DNA of 11,324 nt, taken from Bacillota bacterium (GTDB lineage Bacteria; Bacillota; Sulfobacillia; Symbiobacteriales; Symbiobacteriaceae). Location of the stretch: assembly GCA_028287415.1 (NCBI GenBank), contig JAQBPS010000459.1, positions 1-11,324 on the forward strand, read 5' to 3'. Shown in pieces: positions 6,779-11,324 of the stretch; position 1 is the first letter of the stretch, and every line of letters starts with the position of its first letter. The translations under genes were made by a program, and so were the position numbers. The notes below the pieces were generated by a model that was given only the letters and a program-made list of their open reading frames with translations, did no database searches and was not told the origin of the DNA.

Positions 6779-7433
6779 CGGTGCCGACAGCAAGGGAGAG
6801 CCTGGCTCCGAACTGACCCGGCGGCGGTTCTTGAAGACGGCGGGCGTGGGCGTGGCGGTGCTGGGCGCCATTGGCGGCTGGAGCCTGCGGAGCAGCAAAC
6901 AGGCGACGGCGGATGCCGCGCCGAAGGCGGCCCCGGCGAAGGGGCCGCGCCAGCCGATCCAGCGGACGATTACCCTGCATGTCAACAACCGGGACTACCG
7001 CGTGATCGTGGACACCCGCGAAACCCTGGCGGAAGCGATCCGGGACAAGGTGGGGCTGACCGGTACCAAGGTCGGCTGCAACCACGGGCAATGCGGCGCC
7101 TGCACAGTGATCCTTGGCGGGCAGGCGGTCTATTCCTGCTCCACATTGGCCGTGCAGGCCGAGGGCGCAAAGATCACCACCATCGAAGGGCTGTCGCAGG
7201 GGGAGAAGCTCCACCCCGTCCAGGAGGCGTTCCTGGCCCACGACGCGTTCCAGTGCGGCATCTGCACGTCGGGCCAGATCATGGCATTGACCGCATGCCT
7301 TAACAACGCCCCCGGCAAGGTGACTGAGGAATCGATCAAGGCGGGCATGGGCGGCAACCTCTGCCGGTGTGGCGCCTATGTGCAGATCATCCGGGCGGGG
7401 CTCCAGGCGGCCGCGGCCATGGGGAAGAGCTAG
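6768..7433 (+). CDS. Tat-exported [2Fe-2S] small subunit of a xanthine dehydrogenase-family molybdenum hydroxylase
   Basis: 221 residues from TTG at 6768, with GGGAGGT (6754-6760) about 8 nt upstream; no in-frame ATG lies between this SD and the Tat motif. A Tat signal, TRRRFLK at 17-23 followed by a hydrophobic stretch to about residue 37, precedes an Ala/Pro/Lys linker. The plant-type ferredoxin domain has C104-x4-C109-x2-C112-x11-C124. The helical domain has C163-x2-C166 and C199-x-C201. These are the complete ligand sets for the two [2Fe-2S] clusters that carry electrons from the molybdenum site to FAD. Most small subunits of this family are cytoplasmic and lack a leader; a Tat leader is known in periplasmic aldehyde oxidoreductase PaoA. 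The start overlaps xdhC by 11 nt. The stop shares bases with the SD of the FAD subunit. Confidence 0.93.
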   Translation: MRNDGADSKGEPGSELTRRRFLKTAGVGVAVLGAIGGWSLRSSKQATADAAPKAAPAKGPRQPIQRTITLHVNNRDYRVIVDTRETLAEAIRDKVGLTGTKVGCNHGQCGACTVILGGQAVYSCSTLAVQAEGAKITTIEGLSQGEKLHPVQEAFLAHDAFQCGICTSGQIMALTACLNNAPGKVTEESIKAGMGGNLCRCGAYVQIIRAGLQAAAAMGKS

Positions 7434-7443
7434 GAGGGAAAGC

Positions 7444-8418
7444 ATGGAGAGTTTTGCGTACAGTAAGGCCGCGAACCTGCAACAGGCCCTGGATCTCCTC
7501 AAGTCAACCGAGGGCGCCCAGGTGGTGGCCGGGGGCAGCGACCTGCTCAGCCTGCTCAAGAATGAGGTGCTCACGCCCGAGGCGCTGGTCGATATCAAGG
7601 GCCTCGCCGACCTGAACTACATCAAGGATGAGGGCGGCGTCCTGCGCATCGGCGCAACCACGACCCTGACCGCGCTGGGCAACGATGCGGCCGTGCGGGA
7701 GCGCTTCCCGATCATCGCCCAGACCATTCCCCTGATCGCCTCCCCGCAGATCCGCAACCAGGCGACGGTGGCGGGGAACCTGTGCCAGCGGCCGCGTTGC
7801 TGGTACTTCCGCTCGGAACTGTACGACTGCTTCCGCAAGGGCGGGCCCACCTGCTTCGCAATCACAGGGCGCAATAGCGAGCACGCCATTTTCGGCGGCG
7901 CGGGCTGCTTTATCGTCCACGCATCTGACCTGGCCCCGGTGCTCATTGCGCTGAATGCGGAGATCGCCCTTCAGGGCCCCAGCGGCAAGCGGGTCCTGCC
8001 GCTTGAGGAGTTCTTCGTGCTGCCCAGGATGAACCCGCACGCAGAGAACCTGCTGCAACCGGGCGAACTGGTCGTTGAGATCCGGATCCCGGCGCCCGCC
8101 GCGGATGCGAAGGGCATCTTCGTGAAGACCCGCCTGCGCGGCTCCTGGGACTTCGCCGCCACATCGGTAGCGATGGTGGCACAGGTCCAGAACGGGACCT
8201 TTCAGGATGTCCGGGTCTGCCTGGGCGCAGTTGCTCCGGCGCCGTGGCGCTCCAAAGAGGCGGAGGCGGCGCTGAAGGGCCAGGCCGTCACCGCAGACGT
8301 GGCCGCCGCCGCTGCCAAAGCGGCGGTGCGATACGCACGGCCCATGTCCGAGAATGGCTACAAGATCCGCCAGATCCAGGCGATCATCAAGCGGGCCGCC
8401 CTGGCCCTCGCCAAATAG
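7444..8418 (+). CDS. FAD-binding middle subunit of a molybdenum hydroxylase, with a four-cysteine insertion (PaoB/YagS-like)
   Basis: 324 residues, the usual size of an FAD_binding_5/CO_deh_flav_C subunit. VVAGGSDLL near residue 30 binds the FAD pyrophosphate, and ASPQIRNQATVAGNL leads into the second FAD loop. That loop contains C114-x4-C119-x9-C129-x7-C137, in a GNLCQRPRCWYFR context ending near HAIFGG. This pattern is known from PaoB (YagS) and 4-hydroxybenzoyl-CoA reductase beta, where it holds an additional [4Fe-4S] cluster. The C-terminal third (TRLRGSWDFAATSVA...VCLGAVAPAPWR) is typical of the family. There is no signal peptide, so export would be by association with the Tat-bearing small subunit, as for PaoABC. 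ATG 7444 follows AGGAGG (7432-7437), which overlaps the previous stop. Confidence 0.92.
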   Translation: MESFAYSKAANLQQALDLLKSTEGAQVVAGGSDLLSLLKNEVLTPEALVDIKGLADLNYIKDEGGVLRIGATTTLTALGNDAAVRERFPIIAQTIPLIASPQIRNQATVAGNLCQRPRCWYFRSELYDCFRKGGPTCFAITGRNSEHAIFGGAGCFIVHASDLAPVLIALNAEIALQGPSGKRVLPLEEFFVLPRMNPHAENLLQPGELVVEIRIPAPAADAKGIFVKTRLRGSWDFAATSVAMVAQVQNGTFQDVRVCLGAVAPAPWRSKEAEAALKGQAVTADVAAAAAKAAVRYARPMSENGYKIRQIQAIIKRAALALAK

Positions 8419-8431
8419 GAGGTGCCATTTC

Positions 8432-9139
8432 ATGGCTGACGAGGAGAAGGATCAGGAGCAGGAGGGCGTCTCCCGCCGGAATTTCGTGGTCGCCGGCCTG
8501 CTGGCCGGGGGCGCCCTGGCGACCGGCCTGAGCAGCCTGCCGTTGCTCGCCATGGCGGAGACGCCCCGGCAGTCCGAGGGTGTGATCTGGCCGGACCCCT
8601 CGCTTTGCATCGGCTGCCTCATGTGCGAGCAGGCCTGCTCAGAGTGGCATGAGGCGGAGGGGCTCTCGCCTCTGCCCCGCATCCGCATCTTCCGAACGGA
8701 GACCGGCACCGTGAACCCGCAGGTCGCCGGGTTCTCCGGCGGCATCAGTTTCCAGCAAAGTCCCTGCAAGCAGTGTGCCGGCCCGGACTGTTACCCGGTT
8801 TGCCCCGCGGACGCGCTCAAGCTGGATGCGAAGACGGGTGCCCGCTATATCGATGAAAAGGTCTGCACCGGCTGCGGCAAGTGCGAGACCGCCTGCCCCT
8901 ACCCGATCACGGGGATTCTCCAGGCGACCCTGGAGGAGACGAAAATGAAGCGGATCTGGTACGACAAGGAGCGCAACGTCTACACCAAGTGCGACCTCTG
9001 CCGGGGCCGCGACGAGGGGCCGGCCTGCGTGCAGCGCTGCCCGGTGAACGTTGAGATTCGCGCCGGGCGGGTCAAGAGCGACCACCTTTGCCTGGACCTG
9101 AAGCCATCCACCCCGAACGCCATGAAAGAGATCCTGTAA
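8432..9139 (+). CDS. Tat-exported four-cluster [4Fe-4S] ferredoxin subunit (FdnH/DmsB-like)
   Basis: 235 residues from ATG 8432, supported by AGGAGGT at 8417-8423. A Tat signal, SRRNFVV at 14-20, with a hydrophobic stretch to about residue 42, precedes the mature ferredoxin. Sixteen cysteines form four complete cluster motifs: C59/62/65/69, C112/115/120/124, C145/148/151/155 and C187/190/199/203. This is the arrangement of electron-transfer subunits of the respiratory molybdo-enzymes (FdnH, DmsB, PsrB) and of ferredoxins linked to aldehyde:ferredoxin oxidoreductases, not of the xanthine dehydrogenase family. There is no C-terminal membrane helix, unlike FdnH. The gene lies between the FAD subunit and the cytochrome b genes, and its stop is within the next SD. 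It most likely carries electrons from the hydroxylase to the membrane hemes on the outer face. Confidence 0.92.
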   Translation: MADEEKDQEQEGVSRRNFVVAGLLAGGALATGLSSLPLLAMAETPRQSEGVIWPDPSLCIGCLMCEQACSEWHEAEGLSPLPRIRIFRTETGTVNPQVAGFSGGISFQQSPCKQCAGPDCYPVCPADALKLDAKTGARYIDEKVCTGCGKCETACPYPITGILQATLEETKMKRIWYDKERNVYTKCDLCRGRDEGPACVQRCPVNVEIRAGRVKSDHLCLDLKPSTPNAMKEIL

Positions 9140-9151
9140 GGAGGAGCGCTG

Positions 9152-10039
9152 GTGAACGGTACGTACGATGCTGGTCCATTGTTCGTCCTGAACCACACCT
9201 GGGCCAAGTGGATGCTCATCGCCCTGGGGGTGGGGATTGCGCTCGGGCTGTGGCGGCTCCTGTTCCGGCGCCCCGCGCAGCCATATGATCCGCGCACGGC
9301 CACGATCAAGCGGCACGCCGGGGGCATCGCCCTGGCCCACTGGATCAACGCCGTGGGCTTCATCCTTGCGTTGTACAGCGGTGCATCGCTGGTCCATGTG
9401 CTGCCGCGGTCGCTGTCCGAGGTCGCCTTGTACAAGCTGCACTATGTCGGGCTCAGCCTGATCCTGCTCTCGTTGCTGGCGGTGGCCACCCATCGTTTCG
9501 TGTACGGCGGGCATTCCTTCCGCTTCACAGCGGCCGATGCGCGTGCTGCGTTCAGCGAACTGTTTGTCTATGCGGGTCTCGTCGGCGACGAAGGCATCCT
9601 CGGCTTCCGGGCCCTCCAGTGGCCGGCAGCCTGGCGCCGGGGCACGGAGAAGGCGCTGGGGGCGCATGCCACGCACCGGACGGGCAAGTACCTTCCGACA
9701 GAGCAGGTGCTCTCCCTGCTGCCCTGGATCATCGTCATGGGCGCGATTGTGGCGACCGGCCTGATCAAGGGGCTGCGCTACCTGGTGCCCATCCCGCGCG
9801 GGGTGCTGGGCGTGGCGACGATCATCCACGACTGGGGTGTGTACGCCGGCGCCTTCATGCTGGTGGTGCATGTGGCGGCGCTTGTAGTCGTCCGCACCAA
9901 CTGGCCGCTGTTCATCTCGATGTTTACGACGAGGGTGCCTGCCCGCTATGCAGCCGAGCGCCACCCTGCCTGGTATAAGGATGTTGTGTCGAAGTCCCGG
10001 CCCCAGAAGGCCGAGGAGCCGGCTGTGAGGAGGGTGTAA
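9152..10039 (+). CDS. Membrane diheme cytochrome b, formate dehydrogenase-N gamma subunit (FdnI)-like
   Basis: 295 residues with five hydrophobic segments: about 18-38, 60-80, 93-113, 187-206 and 226-247. The last four match FdnI. Likely heme ligands are H63 in ALAHWINAVGF, H97 in KLHYVGL, and H226 and H240 in the last helix, 14 residues apart as in FdnI. The 120-190 loop with GKYLPTEQ parallels the FdnI GKYNAGQK region. The C-terminal tail RYAAERHPAWYK closely resembles the RWAKKHHPRWYR tail of E. coli FdnI. The extra N-terminal segment is not in FdnI and would place the N-terminus outside. The start is GTG, 7 nt after AAGGAGG. The protein should anchor the ferredoxin and pass electrons to (mena)quinone. 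Confidence 0.9.
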   Translation: MNGTYDAGPLFVLNHTWAKWMLIALGVGIALGLWRLLFRRPAQPYDPRTATIKRHAGGIALAHWINAVGFILALYSGASLVHVLPRSLSEVALYKLHYVGLSLILLSLLAVATHRFVYGGHSFRFTAADARAAFSELFVYAGLVGDEGILGFRALQWPAAWRRGTEKALGAHATHRTGKYLPTEQVLSLLPWIIVMGAIVATGLIKGLRYLVPIPRGVLGVATIIHDWGVYAGAFMLVVHVAALVVVRTNWPLFISMFTTRVPARYAAERHPAWYKDVVSKSRPQKAEEPAVRRV

Positions 10040-10040
10040 C

Positions 10041-11324
10041 ATGGCTGATGTACTTTCCATTGTCGGCAAGCGGCTGCCCCGCGTCGACGGACTGGACAAG
10101 GTGACGGGCCGCGCACAGTATGCCGGAGACCTGCGCATGCCTGGCATGCTCTACCTGAAGACCCTGCGCAGCCCGCTCCCCCACGCGAAGATCAAGAGCA
10201 TTGACACCAGCGCTGCCGAAGCGTATCCGGGCGTCATGGCGGTGCTCACGTACAGGGATGTGCCGAAAGTACCCCTGGAGGCGGACGACGAGGCGTCGCA
10301 GGGCGGGGGCAGCCAGGACCCCGGGGGCGTCGGCGTGCTTGACAGCACCGTGCGCTTTGTCGGCGACGAAGTTGCCGCGGTGGCGGCCGTCGATCGGCAC
10401 GCAGCGGAGGCGGCGCTGAAGCTGATGAAGGTGGAGTACGAGCCGCTGCCCTTTGTGCTCGATGCCGAGGAGGCGATGAAGCCGGGTGCGCCCATGGTGC
10501 GCACCGGTGGCAACCTGGTGGGCGGCAAGGCCGCCGTGATCAAGCGCGGCGACATCGACAAGGGCTTCGCGGAAGCAGACCTCGTCTACGAAGGCACCTA
10601 CGAAACGCCCCATGTCAGTGCGACGCCCCTTGAGCCGCGCTCGTGCATCGCGGACTGGCGCGGCGATCAACTGACGGTCTACAAGTGTGGTCGCAACGTA
10701 TACGGGGACCGGGCCACGCTGGCGAAGGTCTTCAGCCTGCCGCTGGACAACGTGCGGGTGGTCGGGCCGACGATCGGTTCCAGCTATGGGAACAAGGATG
10801 AGAGCCGCCAGGCGTTCATCGCAGCCTTGCTTTCGAAGAAGGCGGGGCGCCCGGTCATCAGCGAGTACACCCGCCAGGAGGAGCTGATCGCCGGCCGGTT
10901 GCGGCATCCGTCGAAGATCACGATCAAGATCGGGCTCAAGAAGGATGGCACGCTGACCGCCATCTACGGCAAATCAATCCTGAACACCGGCCCCTATGTC
11001 CCGGGCACGGGCGTCACCCGCCGCTCAGGCCAGGGCATCATCTACCTGTATACCTGCGCGAATGCCCGCTTCGACGGGTACACCGTCTACACGAATGCCC
11101 CGGTTGCCGGCTCTTTCCGCGGCCTCGGCGCCCCGCAGGGCCACTTCGCACTGGAGAGCCTGGTTGATCGGATCTGCCAGGAGCAGGGGTGGGATCCGCT
11201 GGAATTCCGCCTGAAGAATGGGGTCAAGCTGGAGGGCCAACCGGGACCTGCTTACGTGCCGAACGACACCTTTGTTGACGTACAGCCCGTGCAGGGCGGC
11301 ATACCGTTCTCGAGCAATGGCCTC
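10041..11324 (+). CDS. Molybdopterin-binding catalytic subunit of a xanthine dehydrogenase-family hydroxylase (cut by the window edge)
   Basis: The first 428 residues of a protein normally about 750-800 long; the frame is open to the last base. The N-terminal ald_Xan_dh domain is clear: GKRLPRVDGLDKVTGRAQYAGD, LRSPLPHAKI, VRFVGDEVAAVAA and VEYEPLPFVLDAEEA. The molybdopterin region begins with ETPHVSATPLEPRSCIAD. The usual GGGFGxK loop is replaced by G246-SSYGNKDE, and G357-SFRGLGAPQG matches the conserved FRGFGxPQ loop. The VAYRCSFR active-site loop of CO dehydrogenase is not present, so CO is unlikely as substrate. The catalytic glutamate near the C-terminus lies outside the window. There is no signal peptide. 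ATG 10041 follows GAGGAGGG (10027-10034) and comes 1 nt after the cytochrome b stop. The substrate (aldehyde, purine or N-heterocycle) is undetermined. Confidence 0.93.
   Translation, partial: MADVLSIVGKRLPRVDGLDKVTGRAQYAGDLRMPGMLYLKTLRSPLPHAKIKSIDTSAAEAYPGVMAVLTYRDVPKVPLEADDEASQGGGSQDPGGVGVLDSTVRFVGDEVAAVAAVDRHAAEAALKLMKVEYEPLPFVLDAEEAMKPGAPMVRTGGNLVGGKAAVIKRGDIDKGFAEADLVYEGTYETPHVSATPLEPRSCIADWRGDQLTVYKCGRNVYGDRATLAKVFSLPLDNVRVVGPTIGSSYGNKDESRQAFIAALLSKKAGRPVISEYTRQEELIAGRLRHPSKITIKIGLKKDGTLTAIYGKSILNTGPYVPGTGVTRRSGQGIIYLYTCANARFDGYTVYTNAPVAGSFRGLGAPQGHFALESLVDRICQEQGWDPLEFRLKNGVKLEGQPGPAYVPNDTFVDVQPVQGGIPFSSNGL

Noticed and set aside
5934..7598. 554-codon frame on the - strand across xdhC and the [2Fe-2S] subunit
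   Set aside because: Its composition is Pro/Arg/Ala-rich with no domain, while the opposite strand encodes complete conserved cofactor motifs.
8639..10147. 502-codon frame on the - strand across the ferredoxin and cytochrome b
   Set aside because: It is a shadow of the four-cluster ferredoxin and FdnI-like genes, which have full ligand sets and good SDs.
1..11324. CRISPR arrays, tRNA or rRNA genes, insertion sequences and attachment sites
   Set aside because: No regularly spaced repeats, cloverleaf sequences, transposase motifs or flanking terminal repeats were seen on either strand.
5343..11324. Operon as an aerobic CO dehydrogenase (coxMSL-like) cluster
   Set aside because: CoxG and XdhC/CoxI-like genes invite this, but the Mo subunit lacks the VAYRCSFR loop (GSFRGLGAPQ instead), the FAD subunit is PaoB-like, and a ferredoxin and cytochrome b are included.

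Overview
The window is GC-rich. Shine-Dalgarno (SD) sequences of the AGGAGG type precede most genes, and starts include GTG, TTG and probably CTG. Proteins are exported by Sec and Tat, and the redox genes are menaquinone-compatible. Together these suggest a high-GC Firmicute (Symbiobacterium, Sulfobacillus or Thermaerobacter-like), but the lineage is an inference and nothing in the window proves it.

Layout. Bases 1-207 hold a hairpin terminator-like structure and the leader of the first gene. A large exported YncE-type beta-propeller/phosphoesterase follows on the + strand (208-2658) and closes with a strong intrinsic terminator. On the - strand, read from right to left, are a GntR-type regulator (5181-4174), an MFS transporter (4109-2877) and a short isochorismatase-family remnant (2863-2732). 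An AT-rich divergent control region (about 5196-5342) with two perfect inverted repeats separates these from a tightly packed + strand operon running off the right edge.

The + operon holds, in order: a CoxG-like SRPBCC protein (5343), an XdhC-family molybdenum-cofactor maturation factor (5783), a Tat-exported [2Fe-2S] subunit of a xanthine dehydrogenase-family molybdenum hydroxylase (6768), an FAD subunit with an extra four-cysteine insertion of the PaoB/YagS type (7444), a Tat-exported ferredoxin with sixteen cysteines in four [4Fe-4S] motifs (8432), a membrane diheme cytochrome b resembling formate dehydrogenase-N gamma subunit FdnI (9152), and the molybdopterin-binding catalytic subunit (10041 to beyond the edge).

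The genes read as one machine. The small, FAD and large subunits form a molybdenum hydroxylase on the outer face of the membrane. Its electrons would pass through two [2Fe-2S] clusters, FAD and a probable [4Fe-4S] cluster to a four-cluster ferredoxin, then to two b hemes and the quinone pool. This joins a xanthine dehydrogenase-family catalytic module to a formate-dehydrogenase-type respiratory module, with the respiratory genes inserted between the FAD and Mo subunit genes. The substrate cannot be read from the sequence. The divergent GntR regulator is the obvious candidate to control both transcription units through the palindromes between them.
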